Shown here: positions 23,599-34,398 of the stretch, piece after piece
Layout of the letters: every line of letters starts with the position of its first letter
Position numbering within the stretch: position 1 is the first letter of the stretch
From: Ziziphus jujuba
Lineage: Eukaryota > Streptophyta > Magnoliopsida > Rosales > Rhamnaceae
Direction of reading: 5' to 3'
DNA length: 64,000 bases
Assembly (NCBI RefSeq): GCF_031755915.1
Contig: NC_083388.1
Location: 19,928,001-19,992,000, forward strand
Notes under the pieces: generated by a model
Database searches by the model: none
Seen by the model: the letters and a program-made list of their open reading frames with translations, nothing else
Told to the model about the DNA's origin: nothing
Program-made: the position numbers and the translations under genes

Positions 23599-25596
23599 AT
23601 GGCATGGAGGCAAATGCTCTTCAAGGGGAGCCCAACTTCTCAACTCCTTTCACCAACCGGGTTCGCTAGATTCTTCTCCAAGCCATCCCCTTATGTAGGT
23701 TAGTGATTTTTTGTTCTGAGTTTAATAACCCGTTGAAAGATTTTCTCACTTTCTGTTTGGTTCCCAGAGCAAGAAAAGAAAATTGATAAAGAAGAAAATT
23801 TTTCTGGGTTCTTGTGAATTTTGTGATTTGAACTTTTTCAAAAAATTGGAGATAGAAAGAGAGATCCAAGTAGCTGTTTTTGGCTGCTGAGTTAGAATCG
23901 AAATGGTAAAAGTAAACTTTATGTGTTAGGATTTACAGAGTGAGAAACTTGGCTGGTATTGAAGTTAATAGATTCACACATAGGAAACATAGAGGAAAAA
24001 ATGATGAATAAAGTTGATTATGCTTAGTTTCCCGCATTGTTTGGTTGGCGAGAAAGATGGGGAATAAAGGAAAAGGAAATATTGGGTTTATAATTTATTA
24101 TCATTAGCTGAGAAACTTATCTTTAACAAGCTGATTACTGAATGCTGAATAACTCTATAAGTTGGCAAAAGAAACATGGTTTTTGTTTCAACGTTATTAT
24201 AGCATTGAAAAACCGTGTTCACTCTTGTCTGGTTGCTAAATGACTGATAAAGATGAGAAAAAAAGCAGAATTTGATGTTCTTTCTGTTGGTCATTTTACT
24301 TTTAGTGACTGGGAATAATCCTACAAATCATATTTTATGTTGGCTCCAGTGAAGCAAGATTCATGCTTCCTCATGATTGATGTACTCAAGCATGAAAGTT
24401 TATATGAAATAAAATTGTTAGAATTAGATATAGTCAGTAGGAGATCTAAAGTTGTAGCTTTTGTTGCAGTGAAAGTTGGAATTCCAGAATTTTTAAATGG
24501 AATAGGCAAAGGGGTGGAATCCCATGCGGCCAAGCTTGAAACCGAGGTGGGCGACTTCCAGAAACTGCTTGTCACTCGGACACTCAGGCTGAAGAAACTT
24601 GGCATCCCTTGCAAACATGTATTTTCCTAAATCTTTATCTATATATGCACATACTTGAAGCTCTCTGCATTTTGGGTGTATTATAATTCTTTCAGTATAT
24701 CCGTCAATACATCTGATAGTATTGCAAATCAGAAAACTTGGTTATAGATTGCTTGCTTAAATCTAAGTGAAAGATTTCATGAAAAGTAGGGTGATTAAGT
24801 TATGTTTATGGTTTCTTAAACTCTTCTAACAAAGAAAGTTTAGGGATGCTTAAAGGAAACTCTGACTATCCGGGAATGGTTAATTTATCTTTTAGTTTGG
24901 CAATGGTACTGCAACTTGAAATCACCCTAGTTCTGGAGTTTTGTTCTTTGTTCTGTTCCAATGGTTGCAAATATTTTTGTTTTATTGGGAAAAAGTGAAA
25001 ATGTTTCAGGGAGACAGCAAGTAGAATTGCTTTGAGAGCTGTCATTTATATCATACTGGTAGAAAGAAAAGATGTTATTTAACGAAAATATTTACCAAAA
25101 TTTAAATGCAGTGCCGAAGCATGTGGTCCTTTATATTTGGTAATGATATAAACTTGCTAGATGGAGAAAAGCACCCTGTTCCAGTGCAAAACGGAGTTAC
25201 TAAGCTCAGAGTTTAATCTAGATATACTGACTCAATGAGTTTAGGCTTCTTCCCTAATTGATATAATGTTTTCTTGTCTTGTTGTACTGACTTATCCTTC
25301 TCAAATACTGTAGGCCTTGTCTTCTTCTTCATTTCTCTATCTAAGAAGAAAGAGTTAAAAGTAGTGCATATATTTTTTGTTCTGCTACTTGTTAAATTTT
25401 TTTAATGAAAGGCATAATGAAAGTTGCAGTTTTCTTTAGGATTAAGTTCTTTGGGACTTCATTTGATGGTTTGACGAGATTAGATTACTTATATCTGAAT
25501 ATGATTTTTGTTTTTCAGAGGAAGCTGATATTGACACATGCCCACAAGTATAGGCTGGGACTATGGAGGCCTCGAGCGGTACCAATGAAATCCTAA
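23599..25596 (+). CDS. mitochondrial small ribosomal subunit protein mS41 (IGR-motif protein), three exons
   Basis: Exons 23599-23698, 24470-24618 and 25519-25596 join in frame to give 108 residues. The introns are GT-AG: donor TAG/GTTAGT with acceptor TTGTTGCAG, then donor CAT/GTATTT with acceptor GTTTTTCAG. The first exon encodes a basic, hydroxyl-rich N-terminus (MAWRQMLFKGSPTS...ARFFSKPSP) typical of a mitochondrial presequence. Exons 2 and 3 encode the IGR motif: EFLNGIGKGVESHAAKL, then LKKLGIPCKH, then the exon 3 RKLILTHAHKYRLGLWRP. This is the fold named for FYV4/mS41, a component of the mitochondrial small ribosomal subunit. The start is the first ATG of the exon, and length fits the family. 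I infer function from the motif only. Confidence 0.8.
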
Positions 25597-25599
25597 CTA

Positions 25600-26810
25600 G
25601 ATTAGGACTAGCTTGCTTATTGAGAATGTATCAAATGTCACATTACAAGTGGAACTATGCAGGTTTTACTTTTGTTTCTTAGTAAAGATGTCATTGCAGA
25701 GTGATGTAGGAAACATGCAGAATTTGATGTCCTCTGGTGTTCAATGTTCACAATGCCTTGTTAAGCCCATTATCATTGTGAAGTTTTGAATTATTTTGAT
25801 ATCCTCCTTGTTCAAATTAATTTGTTTAATTATCAACTTTATCCCGGATAACCAAATAATAGGATAAACGAGTTTGAATTAGTTCGATTTAGTTTTAAAA
25901 ACAAGTAAGAAGTTGAATTAGTAATGAATATTCATCTAGCAATAATGTTTACACTAGTAGCAGAGGCACAGACTATGCAATAGAATTCTCTGTTATTGTA
26001 TTCTGCTCTTTCTGCTACATGAAGAAATAGCTCTTTAAAAACTCGTTACAACCTCAAACTTGGTACTCTGTTCTGTAAGCCAAATTCAGCTCTCTCTGTT
26101 TGTGTCTCGAAATGTAATAGTCATCAAAATGCTAGTCGAACTCTAGACCTCATGTCTAAGATAAATGGAAGAATTCAGAGCTCCTTATCTTGCTCAAAGC
26201 CAAACAAATTGCTTTCATCTATAAATTAAAAGCGAAAATTATATAGTAAACTAAGAAGCAACATAGGCATAGTTTCTTCAAACTTAATCGGTCTCAAAAC
26301 TCCAACTGAATGGAGTTGGCTGAATACACAATTGGTTTTAAAGACTGCCATAATGCCAGTGACACCTGATGTACATGCTTGGAGTCTTCGGCACTTCAAC
26401 ATTCTCATCATATCTTCTGATGTATACAAATTCTACAATGGACCCAATAGAGGTACCTATAAGATGAAACATAAGGTAACTTCTGGTTAGAACTCACAAA
26501 ATCCATGTTAGCAATAGCTGCAGACAGTTTATATCAGAACTCGACCGGTCTAGAGAAAACATACGTGGGTAGAGAGGAGCAAGGTCCGGATGGGTTGTTA
26601 TGGGTACAAAACTTGCTTCATGCCATCGAAAACCACTACGTTGCTCCCTGGTTTGTAGTTCGTTTACACTGCAATCACATCTGGAGCAAGTTCCCGAATT
26701 CATAAAAAGCCTATTACAATGTATTGTGTAGTCACAAAGATTATAACATGAAAGCTATTCTCAAGCTTGCGAACAAAAAACACAGGAGAAAGTACTTGAA
26801 ACAGGTCATA
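25600..26810. other. downstream flank, no certain gene
   Basis: This lies between the mS41 stop and the minus-strand gene. On the minus strand, about 26640-26580 reads NYKPGSNVVVFDGMKQVLYP followed by a stop, preceded by an acceptor-like TGATTGCAG. This could be a further 3' exon or a transcribed remnant of the neighbouring minus-strand gene. I could not connect it in frame with confidence and see nothing else coding. Confidence 0.3.
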
Positions 26811-26811
26811 C

Positions 26812-28510
26812 TCATGAACAGATACACAAAAGGATGACAGAACATTTGGTTGCTAATTCATGCCTGCCAGTGCTACGTGTGGTGACAATATGTATGAGAT
26901 TGGTTCCACTTACAGCCTGATCGAAAGATGAATTCATATTGCCCACTGGAGTAATTATAAAAGAATACAACAAAAATAAAGGAAAAAGGTCGATGAGCAA
27001 ATCGTACATGAATCCATTTGGTTTTACAATTTTGAAGATGAACACAGGAAACTGCATCACATCATACACGAGAACCCAAGATACCTGAAAGTTAGAAAAC
27101 AAATATACCAATACAGTTATCTTCACCTTGTAAAGTTACCCTAAAACAAGAGAAATAACCCCAATAAGCAGAGGCATCTTTACCTTGTAAAATTATCACA
27201 AAGCAGAAGATAATGGTAACAGCCATCGCAATCAGGTTGATATTGGGTGATGATACTTTATCGGCTCTATTCTCTTTCAGTTCCTTTATTCTTTGTCTCC
27301 TCGCACGCCTCAACCTCGCATGCTCAGAGATTTCTTCAACCAACTTCATGTCAGCTGCATTTAACGATGGACCTCTAGGAGGCCTAGGTGGTTTTGGATG
27401 CTTCTTAGAGCTTGTCTTTCTGTGTTTCTCTTTCGTTCTTCTCTCTTCTGCCTTCACATCCAAATCCTCATCCGAACCTGAAACATTCTTGCTTGAGCCT
27501 ATTCTATCACAATCCCTTGTTGATCCATTAAACCTCAGACGTCCACTTTGCAATCTACCCATTAATTTCTTAGGTTGTTTATCACTTGAATCTGAATCTG
27601 TGCTCATATCTTCTCCACTTGTTGTATCAGTCTCAGCACTTTCCAAATCAAAATCCGAATCAGTTTCCTTCAAATCTACACCATCCATTACCTCCTCGGT
27701 CTCTATAAATTTGACCTCCAAGCCTCTAATATCACAAATCAAAATTTCGTGATAAGAATAGCGAAAAACAGACCAGCTAAATCGATTTCAGCTAACCAAA
27801 ATCAAATGGAGTCTTGTATTCAGTAAATAATGAGCATAAAGAACCATCAATGCCATAATAGAAAATGTCTTATATTCATCGTAATAAAATAAACATTCAG
27901 GAAGGCAAATTATTGCATGATCTGTAAATCTTATCACAGATACTCAAATGGTTTAACATTCTCATCAATTTAGCTAAATGAAGCGCTCTTTCTGTGTTTG
28001 ATTTTATTCCTTTACAATGCAACACAAAACCCAGAATTGGAAATTAGAAGAGAGAAATGAAAGGAATATGTTTATGATAATACATCTTTAAAGGAGCAAA
28101 CTTCCTCATAATTAACAAGAAAATGTACCGCACTTGAGAAACAAACAATTGTAAACAAATTTTCTAATTATTAGGTGATAAAAGTGAAATATGCTCAATG
28201 ATAAGATAAAGATGGTTTTTTGAGATTAACAGGAAAAAGCCAAAAACAAAAGGAACAAATGAAAAGCATTGGTCAACGGAAAGAAATAAAAAGGTGGGTT
28301 TTGCTCAATTTTCTTCCATTGTCCCGGAAAAAAATAATAATAAAAGAAAACAGAAAATACACAGACTGAAATGAGAATGAGAATGAAATCATATGACGTA
28401 CCTCTTCTGGTTGCAGAACAAAAACAATGGAAGCGGGTGGGAGAGGTAATAATACCAAAAACAGAGAAGCTGAAATCTAAAGAGAAGATTTTTGGCCAAA
28501 TTATAGCCAT
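26812..28510 (-). CDS. small acidic/basic plant protein with C-terminal membrane segment, spliced
   Basis: The main exon runs from 27723 down to 27184. It encodes an acidic stretch (ETDSDFDLESAETD...), then a basic, proline-rich stretch (KKHPKPPRPPRGPSLNAAD), a charged helix (ISEHARLRRARRQRIKELKE) and a membrane segment (LIAMAVTIIFCFVIILQ). The exon ends at donor CAAG/GTAAAG. Two 3' continuations are in phase: an exon at 27084 giving ILGSRV and a stop at 27062, or an exon 26945-26812 giving VGNMNSSFDQAVSG...CICS and stop. Upstream, acceptor TTAGAG at 27724 joins in frame to an exon ending at 28402, with ATGs at 28510 (MAIIWPKIF) and 28615. The downstream ATG at 27688 (MDGVDLKET) is the safer start. 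It resembles an uncharacterised plant family with the PPRPPRGPSL motif; function is unknown, and it is probably tail-anchored. Confidence 0.65.
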
Positions 28511-29929
28511 TTTCGACGCTTTTAAATTTAGTATTCCGAGAAAATACAAACCAAACCCCAAGCAGCCAACCATATTAAAATCCTCAAAAAGGCTTTTGCG
28601 GATTGAGCATTTCACATTAAAAACCCTGTTTGAAGAAGCGTTTTAAGTGCATTTTACTCCATTTTTGGTAAGTGGTCGTTTGATTGGAAGACACTTGCTG
28701 TTTGCAAAATAATTCTTCCTTGATGCATATGAATAATGAAAGCTTTCATGTATATGCATATGCATATGCATAATGAAAACCTATATATATATATATATAT
28801 ATACATATATATAAATGTAGATGTCAACGGAAAGCATAAACATATATTATTATTTTCAAAGCATATTTATTCTCATTCATGTTATCCATTTAACCTTCAA
28901 TAATCAATATAAATATAAACCATCTATATTAATATTGTGTAACATCTAAAAAAAGCATATCAACCCTGCGAAATGTTAGAATGTTTAATAATAATTGATT
29001 TTGTTACATCACATAACCAACATAAAGGTTGCATATAAAAATGTTTCAAACTATAATTAAAAGTATGAAGGAATATATTTAGAAAATCGGTCCTCTTTTC
29101 TTGATTTAAGTACTATTTATATATGGCCTCGTAGAAACATAATCCCTTGGAAATTTATTAAGTGATTATGCAGAAATATATGCATCATACACAATGATGC
29201 TCAAAAAAATAAAATAAGATAAAAAAACAACAACAACCGAAAGAGCAAATTGACATTGTGGAGATGGTGAAAGTAACATTTTGCTGAACAAAAGTTAACA
29301 ATAAAAGTGACAAAAAAAACATGTACTTTCCAAAGCCAACTCTCTAAAATTGAACATTAATTATCAGCTCCCTCAACAAGATTTTATTTTGCACAAAAGA
29401 AAGATAAACTGATCAAGAGAAATTATGAGAAATATTTTATTTTATTATTTTTTTAAATATAATATATTAAAGTCCTGTATATTAAACGAGTCCTAAAAGA
29501 GCTAAATTATACTGTGTAGATATGTGTATAACTAAGCCAAACACATTTATTAGACAAAATATCGAAAATTGAGTCAAGTTATAAAATATCAATATTAATG
29601 AAAGAAAATATTGAATATATAATTTTATAAAAATATCGATAAAAATATCAATAAAATTATAAATCTGTAAAAATTTAATATAAAAATATAATAACATGCT
29701 TATCCAATTAGATATATACACTAAAATTTTATATATTATTCAATAAAAAAATTAACAGTATTATTTATTTATTATTTTTGAATAAATAAAAGGGACACAG
29801 AAAATAAAGAAAAACGAAAGGACCTAAAGGAATGTATACCGACATGTAACAATCCTACCATTCTTAAAAACATTAGATTATCTTTAAAAAAACCCGCAAC
29901 CACAATTGAGCCGGCCCAACTAATAAGTT

Positions 29930-30229
29930 AGATATTTGGGCTTACGAAGAGGCCCAGAAAAGGTGAGTGAGACCGAGAGCACTGATTAGGGTTGCTAGGG
30001 TTTTTGTTGGGGTATATAACTATAGAGAGAGGAAAGAATATCTGGAGGCGGCGTTTGGAGACTATTTCAGAAATATCCGTTTGAAGCTTCAGAGAGGCGG
30101 CGTTTGGAGACTATTTCAGAAATATCTGTTTGAAGCTTCTTCAGAGAGGCAGCGTTTGGAGACTATTTCCTTTTCGGCGGGTTCACTGGTAGTAGATATT
30201 CTTCGGAGCACAGGAACCCTAAATGGTTA
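29930..30229 (+). promoter_or_regulatory. promoter and first exon of a translation-type gene, ATG at exon end
   Basis: The promoter contains GGGCTT and GGCCCA site II-like elements (29938-29960) and telo-box-like runs ATTAGGGTTGCTAGGGTTTTT (29985-30005), followed by TATATAAC. This combination is typical of plant ribosomal-protein and other translation genes. The leader ends GGAACCCTAAATGGTTAGT: the ATG at 30224-30226 is followed at once by a donor-like GTTAGT, an exon layout common in ribosomal protein genes. I found no second exon in the next ~2 kb, so the gene may be broken, have a distant exon, or be a duplicated promoter. The frame 29967-30230 lies in this leader. Confidence 0.45.
30045..30166 (+). 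repeat. three tandem ~50 bp repeats in the leader
   Basis: GGCGGCGTTTGGAGACTATT starts at about 30047 and recurs at about 30096; a third version, GGCAGCGTTTGGAGACTATT, lies at about 30147. The first two are followed by TCAGAAATATC(C/T)GTTTGAAGCT. The third is truncated. They lie inside the presumed 5' untranslated leader. Confidence 0.85.
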
Positions 30230-31130
30230 GTTTTTCTCTTTTTTCTTGCCGTTGGTTTTTCTGAATGTTAGGGTTGGTGTGGGTTTAGGAGGTATGTTTT
30301 GTAGGTATGGTGAGAACTGTACAAATTTAGATGTGGACTTTCGAAGATTATTTGATGGGTTTTGTAATTTCCATCGAAATATGAAAAACCAAGAATTTTT
30401 GAACATATGAATTTCATGTATTTTTTTTTTTTCTGGGGTGATATTTCTTCCCTCCCCCATCGGTGTCGATGGTTGCGGGTCGCCGAAATCCGATATTATC
30501 GCCGATATTTCGCTGACGTCGTGGACTTTTTCTTCACTTCTTAAACTAAGAAAGAAAATCAGCTCTGTATTGCAAAAATCAAAATAAAAAATCGGCTCTG
30601 TATTGCCAAAATCAAACTCTGTATGATCAAATTTTGGAGTTATTCTCTGTATGATCAAACTTTTGGTATATTTTGTAAATCAAACTCTGTATGATCAAAC
30701 TTTGGAGTTATTCTCTGTATGATCAAATTTACTTTTGGTATATTTTGTAAACAGCGAAGAGAAAAATGAAACATATTTTGTTCATAACTAACTCTTATAC
30801 TGGCCGGGGGAAAAAAAAAGTGGTAAATGCTCTCAATATTTTGCGTTATGTATCAATTTGAGTCAGCTCTGTATGGCAAAAATCCAAATAAAAAATCAGC
30901 TCTGTATTGCCAAAATCGAAAAAATGAAACATATTTTGTTCATAACTAACTCTTATACTGGCCGGGGGGAAAAAAAAAAAAAGTGGTAAATGCTATCAAT
31001 CTTTTGTGTTATGTATCAATTTGAATTTTGAAGGTTCACTTGCGATTTTTTTTGTTTCGATCAAAAAGTTCACTTATGATTTATTCATTATATATTTGCA
31101 AGAGTAAATGGTGGTTTTGTTGCAAGGATG
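30230..31130. repeat. complex direct repeats, shared with 48.8-49.1 kb
   Basis: CAAACTCTGTATGATCAAA recurs around 30615-30730. The block from AAATGAAACATATTTTGTTC through ACTGGCCGGGGG to TGTTATGTATCAATTTGA occurs at 30765-30860 and again at 30924-31025. A diverged version of the second part (ATCAATTTGAGTTTTAAAGGTTCACT... GCAAGAGTAGATAGTGG) is at 48840-49100. No coding frame is credible here. Confidence 0.75.
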
Positions 31131-31285
31131 TTGCGAAGGAACTTTTCTCATTTTTAGTTTATATTTTACAATCTTGCATACATGGTTAACAATTTTTAAG
31201 AAAATTCCGCTTTGAAAAACAAAGCCATGGAACTTCCTGATATTTTTTCGACTTGATATCTTTCAAACGAACTGGAGCTTATCGT

Positions 31286-31596
31286 CCAAATGACCTGGAA
31301 GCCACCTAGCGATAACATATGTCTTCAAGCCCATTAGTCAATTGGTTCTATTAAGTAGCCTAGAACCATAAGTCCAGCCCAACAATACCTCAGTTGACCT
31401 GGAAGCAACTGGCCATAATATGTGTCTTGAAGCCCATTAGTCAATTGGTTCTATTAAGTAGCCTAAAACCATAAGCCCAGCCCAATAAAACTTCAGTCGG
31501 CCTCAAGCAACTAGCCATAATATATGCTTCAAGCCCATTAGTCAATTGGTTCTATTAAGTAGCCTAGAACCATAAGCCCAGCCCAAAAAACTTCAG
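31286..31596. repeat. three ~105 bp tandem repeats
   Basis: Three copies of a unit containing AAGCCCATTAGTCAATTGGT, TCTATTAAGTAGCCTA(G/A)AACC and CAGCCCAA begin at about 31290, 31394 and 31497. A single diverged copy is at 49711-49830 (GAAGCCCATAGGCCCATTTT). The unit is rich in GGCCCA/AGCCCA hexamers, but I see no adjoining gene. Confidence 0.85.
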
Positions 31597-31639
31597 TTTC
31601 CTCTTTTTATTAACAAAGACAAAATATAAAATAAAAAAT

Positions 31640-32028
31640 AAATTAGAGGCTCCTTTGTTGTCCGAGGCATATAAAATAACAGATAAATAATTTTTATTTG
31701 TATTTTTTTATTTTTTTTGTTATTATTTTTTTTATAATTGAAGGGAGAAATGATTCTTTAGAGAGAACAAAACAAAATTAATACTGCATACCAAAGGTAT
31801 CCAGATTTTTTAATGTTCTCGGCGTGGCTCTTTACATAAAGAGCCAATACGTGGAAAGTAAGCTAAACTAGAAAGCTAGATAATTTAATTCTTTTTTAAT
31901 TTAGGAATTCCCTCGGTAACATTAGTCGAAATTAACTCCTCAACTTGAGGACCATGAAAAAGGTATACTTAAAAAAAGAAAAAAAAAAAGAAAAAAGAAA
32001 ATACGGTAAATAAATGTGATTGACGTCC

Positions 32029-32067
<39 letters not shown>

Positions 32068-32160
32068 TCTAATAGTTTTGGAGATGATATATAATTAGAT
32101 TAAAATTGATTATTTATGTTATCATATTATCTTTTAATTAGATTAAAAAATGACATTAAC
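31640..32160. repeat. dispersed repeat block found at 32, 47-48, 50 and 52 kb
   Basis: The block contains ATTCTTTAGAGAGAACAAA, TGTTCTC(G/T)GC(G/A)TGGCTCTTTA, TTAGGAATTCCCTCGGTAAC, ACTTGAGGACCATGAAAAA and GATTGACGTCCTGCATATAT. Related copies are at 47338-48080 and, in part, 49860-49970 and 52340-52660, all around the F-box gene at 50177. It holds an (AT)n tract at 32034-32058 and no coding sequence that I recognise. Confidence 0.7.
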
Positions 32161-32658
32161 TTGTAGACATCAATTGGAAGACTCAAGTTCTTTCTGGAAG
32201 GTTACAAAGCACCTGCGTGCATATGCCATTGAGATCATTCAAATATGTATTAATAGAGAATTCCCAGAAAATAATGTACCTTATTCCCTTCAAGATGGTT
32301 TCAATAGAGTCCTAAATGAAACATAAGCATATATATATATTTTTTTTAGCATCGTATGGAAAATTCTTTGGCATGGTACATCAAGTATTAATGTATGAAA
32401 TACCAAAAGCAAAACCATTTTTAAAACAGGCATTTGCAAATAAATAATATTGCAAAGCATATCATTGGAACAAATCAAGTGTATATACTCTGTATCCGGA
32501 ATGTGAATTGATAACATATTTTCTTTTACGTTTTGGCAACAGCAATATAAAGCTAAATGTGTCGAAACCATATCAACCTAAAGGCATAGATGACCAAAAC
32601 CCATCAATTGAAACTTTAAAACTAATCCTCCAATGAACGAAAAAGACCGACTAAATAA

Positions 32659-32856
32659 TTAGCCAAAATCAGTGGAGCTAATACCTAAAGGATAGACCGT
32701 AAAAGAACCCAAGAGAAATTTTTTTCTGTAGCTAACAACATCTGTCTTCAATTTTCCTTCTATCCCCATCAACACCGCGTTGAATCTCATAAAATCTGCA
32801 ATGGAATTGTTCTGTACGAGTGAGAGGGTGTGATTGTGATTGTGGTAAAGCCTCAT
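32659..32856 (-). pseudogene. broken gene fragment with SYRK motif, unassigned
   Basis: On the minus strand the frame reads NNSIADFMRFNAVLMGIEGK then LKTDVVSYRKKF. In the next frame it continues SWVLLRSIL, followed by a stop. The switch between frames near 32725 and the stop suggest a decayed exon. The pattern ADFMRF...GELQTAVVSYRK.FPW.LLRPFL is one I associate with an uncharacterised plant organellar protein family, but this is recollection and not a search result. No other exon was placed with certainty. Confidence 0.35.
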
Positions 32857-32899
32857 GCATTGGGTTGCTTTAGAGTACTACTTGTAGAGCATATTAGCG

Positions 32900-34361
32900 C
32901 ACATATTATATGCAGTAATATCTATATATAATATATATGTTCCATACGTCTCACAGTTATGTATATCATTGTTTTTGGCTGTTATAGTTTGCTGAAGATG
33001 TATTAGAATGCTTGTTGATAGTTTCCTGCTAAGATTTTAAATGTGTTTTGAGATCTCCTCTAGTGGAAGGCAACAAGCGGGACCTTTTGAGGGTGTGTTG
33101 GGTTTTGAGAGAATTAATTAATCGTGGCTTGCTATATATGTGACTTGGTGCAAAGTGCAAACTACATCTTTCTCTTCCCACCATTGAAGGCGGCTTGAAT
33201 AAAATGTACTTTTTCTTTGTACATTTAATTTTTGTAGATTTCTCTCAAAATTTTATTTTTGTAACTTTTCTTTGTGCTTGTAATCAAATGTTATAATTAT
33301 ATTTTCTATCAAAAAGAAAAAAAAAAGAAAAAGAAAAAGAAAAAGAAAAACGTTGGACAAATAAATATATGAGTATTATTTTTTATTCTTCAAATTGGCA
33401 TTAAATTTTTTTTCCTTTTCCCATTTTTTAGTTAATTTTCTCACTTTTCGAATATTTAAACATGGGCTGAAAAAAAGAAAAGAAATTTATATCTATATAT
33501 ATATATATTTAGTAAAAAATGTCATATAATAGATTATAATAAAATGATGTGGTAAAATAAATCTTATATTTTATTGGGGTTGAGAAATTAATATAAATAC
33601 AAAATTTTTCAAAAAAGATAAATAAAACTCAATACAAATGAATAAAATATTAATACCTAAATTTGCCAATTTTTGGTAAACACGTAGATATTTATAACAT
33701 TATTGTTTCTAAATTTAAGCAAAAAAAAAAAAAAAAAAACATTATTGTTTCTAAAACATGTTAAATATATTATATATTTCCCGTCTTTGGAGCTATTTCC
33801 AATACAATAAATTGGCAGTAAAATAGGCTTTGCCTACCATAGATATCTATCACATGTTTTGCATTTTACATCCAGACTTAAAAAACTGTCGTATCATATT
33901 GGCCTATATAGATTACTGTTTTTTTCTTTTCTTTTTTTTTTCCCTTTTTTTTTTGGGTGGTTATATTAGTCCAATTTTTTAATTTTGTCCGATAAATTTG
34001 GTAAAATTTAAGCATGCACACCACTTTTAATGCTTTAAATAAAAAACCAAATTTACTAAAAAAAAAAAAAAAAAAAAAAAAACCAAATTGGGATGATGAA
34101 TTGGCTTATGATGCGGCAAGTTTTTAAAATATGTCAGCAAATCATTTGAGTGGTACCAGCCCGAGGCACCCAAGATTTTCCGGTATATAATTTACCCAAA
34201 AAAAAAAAAATATTTTCTCGTATATAACAAGCTATACGGCCCAAGATTTTCTCGTATATAACAAGCTATACGAAGGGAATACTTGCACTTTTTTACTGTG
34301 TAATTACGCTACATTGTCAATGTAGGATAGGGCATTTGTGTTCCTTGTCGTTGGTTTGGTG

Positions 34362-34398
<37 letters not shown>

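Noticed and set aside
24337..24630. 97-codon ORF starting at 24337 as a gene of its own
   Set aside because: Its second half is exon 2 of the mS41 gene and its first half reads intron 1; the splice signals favour the three-exon model.
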